In this document: positions 32,180-44,536 of the stretch, in pieces
Layout: every line of letters starts with the position of its first letter
Numbering within the stretch: position 1 is the stretch's first letter
DNA from: Acorus gramineus
Lineage: Eukaryota; Streptophyta; Magnoliopsida; Acorales; Acoraceae
Assembly (NCBI GenBank): GCA_030737835.1
Contig: JAUJYN010000012.1
Coordinates: 4,841,585-4,905,584, forward strand
Length of the DNA stretch: 64,000 nt
Direction of reading: 5' to 3'
The notes under the pieces: generated by a model
What the model was told of the DNA's origin: nothing
Seen by the model: the letters and a program-made list of their open reading frames with translations, nothing else
Databases searched by the model: none
Position numbers and translations under genes: made by a program

Positions 32180-33880
32180 CCCTGTCATATCCTCCTCAAA
32201 GAAACACAGTCCCATATGCTCCAAGAGTATGTTTCATTCAAGTAGTCCTTCACGAGACCTAATAAGCAAATCAGACGCCTTGCGAAATTGGTTGTAGATT
32301 GCACAGATATGTGCCTTTAGGAGACACAAACCTTTTTATTATATCCCCCTGTTCGCTGAGTTACGATGCGTGAGAAGCATAGGGAATCTAATGTCGGGCT
32401 GCAGCACACGAAGACAAGGAATTCTAATTGAGGGTTGGATCACTCAATGCATTAGATTAAGTATCTCTTTCTACTCGCAGGATCATTAAATTGATGAGTC
32501 ATGACTCATGAGAAGACTGGTTCTAAGCTTATTTTTAGATTAGCATAGATCGTGAGAACAATGCTTGAATTGGTTAAGTCAGTCAAAATGAGGTCTCTCT
32601 TCTTATCCTTGAACTTCAAGTTTCACACAAAACGAATCGAAGTTGTAGATTACTTATCCATTGTAATATTTTATTTCGCAGGTTTAAACTGTATAGTGAC
32701 CACTTAAGACTAAATGTCAACAACCCAAGATTGAGTGAAGTTGGCCCTTAGAAAGATCTTGGGATGTTGGACGACCCTTGAAAAGTAGGTCATCCTTGCT
32801 AGACAACCATGAAAAGATCGTCTATGTTGGACGACCCCTCAATATGATTGTCAACTTGTTTGACTCAAACAACTGGCAGAAAACCTGGTAAAAGGAAGCG
32901 ACGACAATCCTTGATTGAGGCGCCAAAAAAGTCGATGATGACCAAAGGAAGCATTCAATGCCCCCACTGTGGATTTTATTTTTTAGAAGAATGATGTTCC
33001 ACAGGATCTGATCCCATAACCTCTTTCAAGAAGGTGGGAGGTGCTTACCGACTTAACCAAACTCGGTTTGCGTGCCCCCAATGTGTTATCTACACTATTG
33101 GTCTTCTTCCACTTTGTTTTTTAAAGAATGGTGCTCGATCCTCAGGTTTTGATCCCTTGACCTCTTTCAAGAAGGTGGGATGTGCTTATTGACTTATCCA
33201 AAACTTGGTTTGCATGCCCCCAATGTGTTATCTACACTTGATTGGTCTTCTTCTACTATAAAAAGGGGGGAAAGGTGAAGAAGAAGGCATCCATATCGAT
33301 TCACAGCCCATCCATAAGATCAACAAGCTCACCACGAGCAACCATCCCACGACTTCCATAGGAAGAGTAACTAGCAGTGAGAGAGAGAGAGAGAGAAAAA
33401 AACCGTAATCACCTCCATTCCCTTTTGCTCCTACTTTTTTTTTCTACACTTTTTTTTGGGTTTCCTTAGAACTCATCCCCCTCGGCCTCTAATCTCTTGT
33501 AAACAAAGCACTTTCTAAACTAGGTGTTGATTCCTTCGTTTACTAGACTTTTATTTGCTATTTTGAAAAGAAGACGTAGCTGATAGACTACCCTTCAACT
33601 GAGTCGTCGGTCGGTTGGTCTTGGGACCATCTGAGATCCCCCACCCCCCATGTTAGGGATAATCTCACCCAAGGACTACTAACTACTTTATCTTTACTTT
33701 ATGCTTATATCCTTTATTGTTCATACCCTTTATTTACTATTTTGAACTTCTGTTTCATCATTTTTTTCTTTGCTTTTCATATAAACTCATTTTTTGCTTG
33801 TATTTTTAGAACTATTCTTGGACGACCAGTAAAGGTCGTCCGCCCATTTTACTCCTAATTTTCCCATATTACAAGAACGC
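32180..33880. mobile_element. Probable LTR-retrotransposon (LTR/leader) sequence
   Basis: Contains a core-promoter-like CTATAAAAAGGGGGG (about 33256), a (GA)n tract in the following leader (33379-33396), and CGTCGGTCGGTTGG and CTCACCCAAGGA words typical of plant LTR U5/leader sequence. Neither TG...CA ends nor coding domains were found. The class is uncertain. Confidence 0.35.
32977..33254. repeat. ~140-bp direct tandem duplication
   Basis: Two diverged copies (about 32977-33116 and 33117-33254), each holding CCTCTTTCAAGAAGGTGGGA and GCCCCCAATGTGTTATCTAC, followed by TTGGTCTTCTTC. Confidence 0.75.
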
Positions 33881-33883
33881 ACT

Positions 33884-35840
33884 TGTAGATACCCCAATTT
33901 TGACCATCCAAATAAAAGAAATTTACTTCAAGTAACATTTTTAAATGAACACTTTTGGATCAAATAGAAAACTACTTTAGGGAACTAGAGGAGAAAACAA
34001 GAATGAAAACCTGGCCCAACACTTAGAAAAATTAATAGCCAGAAATAGGTCGGCTACTCCAAAGTAGCCGCCCCTCCTCCGACGACTAGAACCAACAAAC
34101 CGACCCCCAACCGCTTTCCAGAGATGGGACATAAAGTTGGCATTAAATGCTGATCATTGAGGCGGTTTGTTCCTATTAGCCATCCCTCTCAGACGGCTCA
34201 AACCCAGTAACCGTCCAAATCCACCACCAGCCTGAGATGGGACATAAAGGGACAAATGATGAAGAACGGCTGGTAGAAACTAGCCAGCCCATGCCTGACG
34301 GCCGAATTAGGGTATCCGGCTCTCACCTGGACACATCCATAAAGCATAAAGCAACTTTACTTAGTTGTAAAGTTACTTACCTCACCCTCTTGTCCAACCC
34401 ATGCTATTATCCAATGGACCATTGAGTATGTCTTTTTGCAATCATCGGTACTTAGCCACACCCTCTTATCCAACCCATGCTATTGTCCAAGGAATAACCC
34501 AATGCACATTTTTCTACTATAAAAGGAGGGGTGGGGGTAAGCCTGTAAATTATCAAAAAAAATTCGAATCCGATCTAAATCCGTATCCAAAAAATCAGAA
34601 ATATCCGATATTCGAAGATCCAGAATGCGGATATGGATATCAGTCTATCCGATTAAAAAAATATCCGTATCCGACATATATTATAAAAAATATATATTTG
34701 TATTACATATTGCCCATATTGTTATCTTGTATGATTAATCACAATGATAATATATTATAATATATTATAATACTATTAAATTTTTAATGTATGATATCTG
34801 AAAGAGATAGTAAACCTTAAAATCTCAATTTTAATTTTAATATCTCTCTAAAATATCACTTGATTATCCAAATTAATGTTAATATTCAAACATGTCAATT
34901 ATTCAAAAAATATCCGTATCCCATCTGTATCCGAAGGGATCCGAATCTGAAAATTAATATCCATATCCGAATCCAAAAGTTAGGATATGAATATTAGCAT
35001 ATCCGATCCGTATCCGTCCGATTGACAGGCTTAGGTGGGGGTGAGAACAATGGGGGACAATTTTATTTTCAAAGTGTGTTAGAGAGAGAGAGAGAGGGAG
35101 GGAGAGAGCTTTAGTTGAGAGAGAAGGAAAGTCATTCCCTACCAAATTCTACTTTCCAAAAACCCTCCTCTAACAGCTGTCTTAAACCTCTCTTAGCCCT
35201 AACCAAACAAATCCGAATTCCTACCTAGGTGCTACCCAAATCTTGAAGAAGAATCAACCAACATCAGGCATCATTCAATTCCACTAATAAACTCACTTGA
35301 TCATTCCCCCATCACTCGGCCAAGCGAAAACACTTCCCTACTTAGATTCTGCCCAAATCCAGAAAACCAAGAACAAGGTACCAGGCGGCTAGTCCAAACC
35401 AGCCGTCGGACCCAGACGGCTAAGTTCAAGTAGCCGGTTTACCCTCCCTCCCACATGTCAGCAGCCCCTTTTTCAAGTTCTTATCTAACAGAAAAGATTA
35501 TCCGTTTTCATCTTTGTGTGCGGCAGGCCATAGCTCAGATAGGAGAACCCACCCAATTTCCCCACTAGGTGATCAACAGCAACACCAACTTTTCTTGTTT
35601 TTTGAGAAAGCAAGTGGCGATCACAACAACCCTATCTTTCTGAGAAGCTGTCGAGCAGCTCAGAAATGACTCTCTGAGTAGTGATCTAATCAGTCACGAG
35701 ATGGACCAGAACCAAGTTCGCAAAACCCCTATGTTTTATATACCGACAGCACTTTCTTTCAACAACTCATCTAGTCCTAATTTTGGTTCTTTGAATTCCT
35801 CATGATGGGCTGATCTTCTATAGTGTGTCACGTTGACACA
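33884..35840 (+). mobile_element. Possible Gypsy-type LTR (solo or fragment)
   Basis: Begins TGTAGATACCCCAATTTTGA, a typical plant Gypsy LTR start. It has a promoter-like CTATAAAAGGAGG (about 34519) and a (GA)n leader (35083-35106), and fades near GTGTCACGTTGACACACC (about 35825-35842), where a T run starts. The part from 34336 is duplicated at 38367 onward. It is split by the hAT element at 34538-35033. The right boundary and target duplication are not established. Confidence 0.4.
34538..35033. mobile_element. Non-autonomous hAT element, 496 bp
   Basis: Starts TAAGCCTGTAAAT and ends ATTGACAGGCTTA, an inverted pair. GGTGGGGG stands on each side (34530-34537 and 35034-35041), an exact 8-bp target duplication. 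Near the ends are many TATCCGTATCC / GGATATGGATAT words. The paralogous block near 38635-38645 has the empty site with a single GGTGGGGG, which confirms insertion after the duplication. No transposase. Confidence 0.92.
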
Positions 35841-35857
35841 CCTTTTTTTTTTTTTTT

Positions 35858-36700
35858 TTTTTTTGGGTAATCCCTATGTTTTCCTCTATACATTGTATCT
35901 GTATTTCTATAGGAATAGAATTATTTTATCAGGGGAGAAATTTTTTTTAAATAAGACTTTTGTAGAATTCAATAAAATAGATTCAGTGAATATCTAACAT
36001 TTATATTTTTTCATTCTTACCCATAAACTAAAATCAAAATTCAATAAAGATCTATGGTAATTACATAAAAAAATTAAGGGCAAAACTGGAAAAAAAAACT
36101 TTATAAAGGTATAATTTACAGACGTTGGTACAATTTACACAAGTTACAGACGTGTTTAATTATAATCTGTTTCTCATGTTGGGAGGCATTTTAAACAGCC
36201 CATAGATTATTTTTTGGATATGCTGTAAATAGTGTGTGCCCCCTTGAAAGGCCATTTTATCTCCAATAAAATTTAGTTCTTACACTCAGTCTGTTTTAAA
36301 GCTTCATTTACCGTTTCATTTATGAATTCATGAGACAATTACACTCATAATAAAAGGTATATAATTCATTATGGATTTTTTTACACATTCCACGAATGAG
36401 TCCACCTAATTCATTGGACTCCATGTATATGCATCGTTAGATGATATACATGCATCGACATACATCGTTAATTTTTTTTTACACTAACTAAAAATATATT
36501 CATTCCACTCGAAATGGAACGATATACATTTTAAAATATATATATACACTATTTTTTTATATGAAAGTAGATACCTCATCACATGTGATATAACATTTTT
36601 AAAAATATTTTTTTTCTTAATGGTCTTAATCTAAATATGATTCAACAATAATATCTTCCCTTGAAATAGGTAAAATCGTGAAACTGACGAATCTATAATT
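35858..36700. other. Non-coding part of duplication copy C
   Basis: AT-rich sequence matching 39466-40296 plus 41214-41310. No gene is seen; the promoter of peptide gene C follows. Confidence 0.6.
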
Positions 36701-36889
36701 AATTAGTTTTTGGAATACACCAATTCAATGGCTTTGACAGAGTCATATCTTTGACCCCCAATGGTCCTCCTGGCCTAATTCCATATATGGGCCTATTCAA
36801 AGAATAACATCCAACAAGGCAACAACAGTTCAGTACTAAATTTAGCATCCACTAAAACTATCCATCCCAGACACACTCATATATAATCC

Positions 36890-36897
36890 CCTCTCTA
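36890..36897 (+). promoter_or_regulatory. TATA box of peptide gene C
   Basis: TATATAAT, at the place where genes A and D have TATATAAA, after the conserved CTATCCATCCCAGACAC block. Confidence 0.6.
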
Positions 36898-36976
36898 CAC
36901 GTTCACAACACATTGAAGGGATTCAATTTTTTTTTTTTATACCATCAAAAAAATTAAAAGTCCACACATCATTAAA

Positions 36977-37243
36977 ATGACTTGCAAGAGGACAATTGTG
37001 ATAATGGTGATCTTGGTGTCGATGTTGGTGATGAGGGCCTCAGCGAAAGACTTCGACATATATGATTGCACCTATCACTGCATGGCTGATCAATGCCTAC
37101 CACTCCCGGGTGCAACATGGGATTCGTGTTTGCGTGCGTGCTACTTCGCTTGCAAGGAACTCCAGCATGGCGACGGCTCCACACAATTTCAAGCCCCATC
37201 CTTCATGCTTTACAACCACCCAGCTGCGCCACCATCACCCTAG
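36977..37243 (+). CDS. Secreted six-cysteine peptide C (thionin-like family)
   Basis: An 88-residue paralogue of peptide A with the same signal peptide, the same six Cys positions (31, 35, 40, 51, 55, 59) and the same Pro-rich end. It differs from A at about five residues: A6T, K20R, N64H, F75S and P84A, all outside the Cys framework. The unchanged core suggests constraint or very recent copying. It sits in segmental copy C, and its TATA box has one change. Confidence 0.8.
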   Translation: MTCKRTIVIMVILVSMLVMRASAKDFDIYDCTYHCMADQCLPLPGATWDSCLRACYFACKELQHGDGSTQFQAPSFMLYNHPAAPPSP

Positions 37244-37760
37244 GCTCTCTGAGGTGGTTGGAGGTCTCATGCAATATAATCAATCTTCATTTTAATGTAC
37301 TATATATGTAATTAAGTTTCTCACCTGTGTTCCAATATGTCACCACCTAGTGATAAAAGGAATCCAATTATTGTTTTTTTTATTTATTTGGTGGTATGGA
37401 GGGCCGGGGGAGGGGGTGTTTGAAAAATGTTTCATGGTTGGAAGCTTTATGTATCACTTATTTTAAGCATATTTCCTTTCCAACCATACAGAGACTGAGC
37501 AATCGGATCTTGTTTATCAATATAGTCATCCAAAACTAATGGCACACATTGTCTAATCCACTGAATTTATAACTTATGGGAAACCAAATAAATTCAAAGC
37601 CTGAAACTTATTCAACGGATTTGTAGGCGCTTGCAAGGTTGATCTTTGCCTCCATATGAGCTTTCTTTCCTTTGCGGACATGCAAGGAGTGCATAATGTC
37701 TTGGGCAAGGAGTAAGTAAGTGTGCATGTATTGAACAATAGTCCTTAATCATTGGGAAAT

Positions 37761-38366
37761 TATGCTTCAATATAATTACTTTTAATATATCTTTTTTGAG
37801 ATGATAAGATATATATGACGGTCACGAACATGTTGGACAATCAAATTATCCAATTAGCGTTGGACCCAACATATTCCCCATAATATTTAGCCCACATTTA
37901 ATGTTACCACATGAAAAGAGTTACGCATTACAATCCATATGACCATTTCATCGATCGATCACAGCGGTAATTGTTCAATAACAGATCCACAATAGTTGTC
38001 CATATTCAATGAAGATTCTACAAATGATGGGGGTAATGTGAAGAATTATGGAAAAAGAAATACAATAAAAAGAAAGATTCCAATATATTCTTCCAAAATA
38101 TTCTCTAGCGATTCTCTAGCTATTCTTTCAAAATATTAAACATATGTGGGTAACATCCTTTTCAGTAAAGATTCATATTAATTTGATTTGGTTTTTAGTT
38201 TTTTTCACAAAAAAAAATTTTATATTTTATTGTTGAACTCCAAGCATCTAGTCTCTTGTACTTTGCTCCACGATATGAAAATTCTGACTATGCCGCTGGC
38301 TACCAGTATAGTTATCTATCATGCATATTTATATACAATAATTATTCTCAAGTCTCATCTTATAGG
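37761..38366 (+). repeat. Dispersed duplicate of 49000-49600
   Basis: About 600 bases (TTGAGATGATAAGATATATATG through CTGACTATGCCGCTGGCTAC) nearly identical to the 3' flank of peptide gene E. It lies between copies C and D, so it marks another junction of the duplication history. No gene. Confidence 0.85.
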
Positions 38367-40296
38367 TCCATAAAGCATAAAGCAATTTTACTTAGTTGTG
38401 AAGTTACTTAGCATCACCCTCTTGTTCAACCCATGCTATTATTCAATGGACCATTGAGTGCGTCTTTTTACAATTATGGTTACTTAACCACACCCTCTTA
38501 TCCAACCCATGCTATTATTCAATGGACCATTGAGTGCGTCTTTTTGCAATTATGGTTACTTAACCACACCCTCTTATCCAACCCATGCTATTGTCCAAGG
38601 AATAACTCAATGCACATTTTCTACTATAAAAGGAGAGGTGGGGGTGAGAACGAGGGGAGACAATTTCATTTTCAAAGTGTGTTAGAGAGAGAGAGAGAGA
38701 GAGAGGGAGGGAGAGAGCCTTAGTTGAGAGAGAAAGAAAGCTATTCCCCACCAAATTCTACTTTCCAAAAACCCCTCTCTAACCACTGTCTTAAACCTCT
38801 CTTAGCCCTAGTCAAACAAATCTAAATTCTTACCTAGGTGCTACCCAAATCTAGAAGAAGAATCCACCAACATCAGGCATCATTCAATTCCACTACTAAA
38901 CTTACTTGATCATTCCCCCACCACTCTAGCCAAGCCAAAACACTTTCCTACCTAAGTTCTACCCAAATTTAGAAAACCAAGAACTAGGTACCAGACGGCT
39001 AGTCCAAACCAACCGTCAGACCAAGATGGTTAGGTTCAAGTAGCCGGTTTACCCTCCCTACCTCCCACGTGTCAGCAGCCCCTTTTTAAAGATCTTATCT
39101 AGCATAAAGGATTCTCCGTTTTCACCTCTATGTGCGGTAGGCCGTAGCTCAGAGAGGAGAATCCACCCAATTTTCTCGCGAGGTGATCAACAGCAACACC
39201 AACTTTTTTATGCTTTTTGAGAAAGCAGGTGGCGATCACAACAACCCCGTCTTTCTGAGAAGCTGTCGGGCGGCTCAGAAACGACTCTCCAGACAGTGAT
39301 CTGATCAGTCGCGAGACAGACCAGGATCAAGTTCGCAGAACCCATATGTTTTATATACCGACAGCACTTTCTTTCAGCAACTCATCTAGTCCTAATTTTG
39401 GTTCTTTCAATTCCACATGATGGGCTGATCTTCTATAGTGTGTCACGTTGACACACCTTGTTTTTTTTTTTTTTGGGTAATCTCTGTGTTTTCCTTCATA
39501 CATTGTATCTCTATAGTAATATAATTATTTTATCAGAAGAGAAAAAAATTTTAAATAAGATATATGTGAAATTCAATCAAATAGATTGGGTGAATATCTA
39601 ATATTTATATTTTTCCATTCTTACCCATAAACTAAAATCAAAATTCAATAAAGATATATGGTAATTACATAAAAAATTAAGGGCAAAACTGGAAAAAAAA
39701 ACTTTATAAAGGTATAATTTACAGAGGTTAGTACAATTTACACAAGTTACAGACGTGTTTAATTATCCTCTGTTTCTCATGTTGGGCGGCATTTTAATCA
39801 GCCCATATATTATTCTTTGGATATGCTGTAAATAGTGTGTGCCCCCCCTTGAAAGGCCATTTCATCTCTAAAAAAATTTAGTTCTTCCACTGCCTGTTTT
39901 AAGGCCTCATTTACAGTTTCATGTATGAATTCATTAGACAATTACACTCACAATAAAAGGTATATAATTTATTACGGATTTTTTTACGCATTTCACAAAT
40001 GAGTCCACGTAATTCATTGGAGTCCATGGGCCATTATATGAGATATACAATTTTTAAAAAAGGACAATAGCACTCTTTCTTTTTTACAGTCTATAATGCA
40101 ATCCAATGAAAATAGTAAAAAATCCAGTGAAGTATATGCATCGTTAGATGATATACATGCATCAACATTCATCGTTAATTTTTTTTTACACTAACTAAAA
40201 ATAAATTCATTCCACTCGAAAATGAACGATATACATTTTAAAATATATATATACACTATTTTTTTATATGAAAGTAGATACCTCATCACATGTGAT

Positions 40297-41205
40297 TAGA
40301 GGTGTCAAACGGGACGGACCGACCAAGCACAGCCCGCGGCACGGCCCGCTAAGGGCTCGTGCCAGCACGGCACGGCACGGCAAGACACGGGCCGTGCCGT
40401 GGGCCAGCCCGTTTGGGTGGCGACGCAAGTTGGGCCTGCCCCCCCCCCCCCCCCCCCGGCCCGCGTGCCGTTTTTGGCACAGCCCGCTAGGCCCGCCGTG
40501 CCGGAACGGCACGGCCCGTTAGGCCTGCGGCACGGTTTGTGCCGCGGGCCCCACCTCCACTAACGGCTATTACAACTATAGTGATTGATAGTTTTAATAG
40601 GTGCCAACCTAGTTGGGATGTATTAAAAACTATAGTGATGCAATTATTACTCACCTTTTATGTTATATTAATTTTTTATATTTGTCAATGTATTTTTTAA
40701 GAGTTGTATAATTTTTTTATTCATCAATGTACTATTTGTGTATTTTTATTCATTTTATCATTTATTTAATTAATGTTCAATTCTTCATATATTCAAGAAA
40801 TTCAATATTCAATAAAATAAATATTTGTATTCTTAATTCCTTTTAGTTTTCAATTTTCATGAATGATTTATGTATATTTTTTTTTATTTTTTAACTTAAA
40901 GGAACTAGTAAATTAAATATGAAATTAAATATTGAACTTTAAAAATTTTTAAAAAATGGGTATTTAAATGGGCCGGCCCATTGGCCCGTCAATGGGCCAG
41001 CCCGTTTGGCCCGTCGGGCTAGCACGGCACGGCACGGCGGCCCACTGAGCTGGCACGGAGGGCCGTGCTGGGCCGACCCCTTGCGGCCTGTGCCGTGCCG
41101 GCATGGCATGGTCACATGAAACGGCCCGGGCCGACCCGGACCGGCCCGTTAGCCCGGTTGTCTAGCGGGCCGGGCCAGCACGGCACGGCCCGTTTTACAC
41201 CTCTA
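40297..41205. mobile_element. Non-autonomous hAT element, 909 bp, GC-rich ends
   Basis: Starts TAGAGGTGTCAAACGGG and ends CCCGTTTTACACCTCTA. CATGTGAT is on both sides (40289-40296 and 41206-41213), an exact 8-bp target duplication. The sub-terminal 150-200 bases on both sides are packed with GGCCCG, GCACGGC and GCCGTGC words; the centre is AT-rich. Copy C has the empty site (single CATGTGAT followed by ATAACAT, about 36577). A run of 18 C lies at 40440-40457. Open frames here come from the GC-rich repeats. No transposase. Confidence 0.92.
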
Positions 41206-41488
41206 CATGTGATATAACATTTTTAAAAATATTTTTTTTCTTAATGGTCTTTAATCTAAATATGATTCAACAATAGTATCTTCCCTTGAAATAGGTAAAA
41301 TCGTGAAACTGACGAATACACCAATTCAATGGCTTTGACAGAGTCTTATCTTTGTCCTTTGACCCTCAATAGTCCTCCTGGCCTGATTCCATATATGGGC
41401 CTGTTGTATAAAGAATAACATCAAACAAGGCAACAACAGTTCAGTACTAAATTTAGCATCCGCTAAAACTATCCATCCCAGACACTTA

Positions 41489-41496
41489 TATATAAA
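41489..41496 (+). promoter_or_regulatory. TATA box of peptide gene D
   Basis: TATATAAA in the conserved promoter block, 95 bases before the ATG at 41584. Confidence 0.65.
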
Positions 41497-41583
41497 CTCC
41501 TCTCTACAGCTTCACAACACATTGAAGGAATTTAATTTTTTTTCTTATACCATCAAAAAGTTAAAAGTCCACACATCACTAAA

Positions 41584-41850
41584 ATGACTTGCAAGAGGGC
41601 AATTGTGATAATGGTGATCTTGGTGTCGATGTTGGTGATGAAGGCCTCAGCGAAGGACTTCGACATCTATGATTGCACCTATCACTGCATGGCCGATCAA
41701 TGCCTACCGCTCCCGGGTGCAACATGGGATTCGTGTTTGCGTGCGTGCTACTTCGCTTGCAAGGAACTCCAGAATGGCGGCGGCTCCACACAATTTCAAG
41801 CCCCATTCTTCATGCTTTACAACAACCCAGCTCCGCCACCATCACCCTAG
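41584..41850 (+). CDS. Secreted six-cysteine peptide D (thionin-like family)
   Basis: An 88-residue paralogue. It differs from peptide A at only two residues (D66G and H81N), although it sits in segmental copy D with gene C. So D is closer to A in coding sequence than to its block partner C, which points to gene conversion or to A deriving from D. Signal peptide, six-Cys framework and APPPSP tail are as in A. Confidence 0.8.
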   Translation: MTCKRAIVIMVILVSMLVMKASAKDFDIYDCTYHCMADQCLPLPGATWDSCLRACYFACKELQNGGGSTQFQAPFFMLYNNPAPPPSP

Positions 41851-42359
41851 GCTCTCTGAGGTGGTTGGAGGTCTCATGCAATATAATCAATCTTCATTTT
41901 AATGTACTATATATGTTATTAAGTTTCTCACCTGTGTTCCAATATGTCACCTAGTGATAAAAGGAATCCAATTATTGTTTTATTTATTTATTTGGGGGTA
42001 TGGAGGGCCGGGGGAGGGGGTACCATTCAACAATGTTTGAGAAATGTTCCATGGTTGGAAGCTTTATGTATCACTTATTTTAAGCATATTTCCTTTCCAA
42101 CTATACAGATACTGAGCAATCGGATCTTGTTTACCAATATAGTCATCCAAAACTAATGACACACATTGTCTAATCCACTGAATTTATAACTTATGGGAAA
42201 CCAAATAAATTCAAAGCCTGAAACTTATTCAACGGATTTGTAGGCGCTTGCAAGGTTGATCTTTGCCTCCATAAGAGCTTTCTTTCTTTTGCATAATGTC
42301 TTGGGCAAGGAGTAAGTAAGTGTGCATGTATTGAACAATAGTCCTTAATCATTAGAAAA

Positions 42360-44387
42360 TGTAATAATAATGTTTTTATTATCTGATTGACTATATATAA
42401 ATTATGGATAAAAAGTAAATAAAATGTGGATATAAATTTATACAAAGTGAAAAAATGATTGGACATGTGAACCCACTGATATTATATAGGAGAGGATGAC
42501 ATGTGATTTAACATGTGAGCCCATCTTATTTCAGTAGAATAGATTGAGTAGAATAACAAAACTCCACGAGGGAACTAGAATACCAATATAAGTTTATTCT
42601 CATTTATTATGACATAACTATACTCACCTCTTCCTTGCAAATAAACATATTTTTAGGGTTATTCCCCCTTATTCCTTAATATTCCCCTTATTCCTCTACC
42701 CAATAGGCATCTTTAATTCGTTAAATCTATCTTTAATAAATTATTTTGATTTGATTTTGTTTGATTTTGATTTTGATTTTGTTTGCTTATATTTACGTAA
42801 CCTTTTTGCCTTAGAAGCTTGGACGAATAGCCCAGAATTTGCACCCATGGAGTCTTGGGTTGAGTGCCGAAACTTAAAAAAAAAAAAAAATCTCTAAAGA
42901 GTGTAAAAAGCTTTCATTAGATCAGCTTTTGAACATTCATTCACATTTGATGTTGATGCTGAAATAAATGTTGATACACTCAATCATCAATCAAATGCAT
43001 GCCGTTATCGTCATTGATAGGATGTGAATGAATTTGGTCAAAACATTTTCCTACTGAAATTAATTTAAGCTATAACCCATCAATGGTACAGAATACAAAA
43101 TCTAATAATGGCATCTTAACAACATAGAGATCAAATTGAACCTCCTCTTTAATGAAGAGGCTTAGATTCAAGTCTTATCGCTTGTTGATAGGAAAAGACA
43201 ATTTTCTAAAACATTGATTGTTATAGCAGCATCACTTTCAAAAAAATATAACATTGGTTGTTATAGCAGCATCACTCGAGGGGCGAAAATCGACTTACCG
43301 GGTTCAGGTAGTCGAATCCGTCCACTCATGCTCTCTTCCGACCCATTGGTGGTGGTTGCCTCTGGTGAATGCTTTGCTTGAACGTCGAAGACACATGGAG
43401 GCGGGGATCAATGATGATGGCCCAATTAGGTTGTCTGGAAAAAGAGATTTTCACAATAGAGGCTCCTTGGATGATCTCTCCCCCATCGGACGGATGGGGA
43501 GATATCCACAATTATGGGGGATCCAAATATATGTTTTTAGGGATTTGTCAATAAATTATTGATCATCTCTGGTCAACGATATATATTTTGTTGAGATTTC
43601 AAAGATCAGATAGCTTCGAATCCAAAATATATTATTGTGATTTAAAAATTAGTTAATGATTAGTCCAAATCAAATAAATATATTGAAGAGATTCAGGAAA
43701 TCCATTATTGATTACTCTTCCCGTTTGGTTGCATGTTTCAGGCAGATTCTGCTTTTTAAAAAGTTGAAAAGCTCAAATCGTGCAGTCAAAACGGGACAGC
43801 TTAATGAAGAATTCACACATGGATTTCTTTTAATTTTTCCTTCGAAATTTTTCCTGCTTTCAAATATTGAAGAGCAGCTTCTGTTACCAACAATAAACAT
43901 GATTCCTGAATTAAAAAAAAGCATCCCAATAAAGGTCAAGGTCTAAAATCATCTTAAAAAACTGGTTTATTCCAAAAGATACTTTTCAATCTGTGTTTCC
44001 AAACGGAGCCTAATCATTCTATGAGATATACTGACTTGGGATGTTATTGTTGTCGGATCTGAGCAGACTGATGGACTAGGCTAGTGGGTCGCGGGTCGCA
44101 GACCGTCATATTCAGGTCATGGGCCATGGGGCATGATCCATTCACAGAAGATGAGCCCCGTAATCACTTTAAAAAGAGCGCTGCTACACTCAGTTTACAA
44201 TTCAGACATTTTCTCATACCCTACGTTGGATTGTCCACGTGAATTTTTTTTTTTTAATGCCACCTCATCTCATGAAAAGTCTGATCCAAAATTTCCCTCC
44301 AAAAGTTCCCTCCAGTTTTTTGTTTTAACATTTTCTTTTCACTGCCATCCCTTTTTATTTTAGTTTCATTTACTGTTTCTGTTCCTC

Positions 44388-44390
<3 letters not shown>
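42360..44390. other. Intergenic sequence with minor repeats, no supported gene
   Basis: AT-rich. A ~25-bp direct repeat (TTGTTATAGCAGCATCACT) occurs at about 43218 and 43258. CCCGTTTGGTTGCATG (43720) and GTTTCCAAACGGAGCC (43996) may be the ends of another small MITE. Frames of 60-100 codons here have no family likeness. Confidence 0.4.

Positions 44391-44391
<1 letters not shown>

Positions 44392-44428
<37 letters not shown>
44392..44428. repeat. (CT)n microsatellite
   Basis: CT dinucleotide tract upstream of a GC-rich stretch with possible exons. Confidence 0.95.
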
Positions 44429-44431
<3 letters not shown>

Positions 44432-44536
44432 CAACGACAACCACCACAGACCAACCACTGAAGGGGGTGATACAGAGGTATCACAAGGAGCTCGACCCTG
44501 CCGTCCCCACCACCGTCCGTTTCGACGCTCACCGAC

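Larger units (their letters stand above)
34336..37745 (+). repeat. Segmental duplication, copy C
   Basis: Matches 38367-42355 along its length once the two private hAT insertions (34538-35033 here, 40297-41205 there) and a few short tandem differences are removed. It contains LTR-like sequence, then the promoter and coding region of peptide gene C and its 3' flank. Confidence 0.85.
38367..42355 (+). repeat. Segmental duplication, copy D
   Basis: Second copy of 34336-37745, head to tail. Differences from C: an extra ~87-bp tandem unit (about 38410-38570, ACCCATGCTATTATTCAATGG words), a private hAT insertion, and about 90 extra bases near 40030-40120. It contains peptide gene D. Confidence 0.85.

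Noticed and set aside
40264-40522. Arg/Pro-rich frames on both strands
   Set aside because: Caused by the GC-rich sub-terminal array of the hAT element and its 18-C run.
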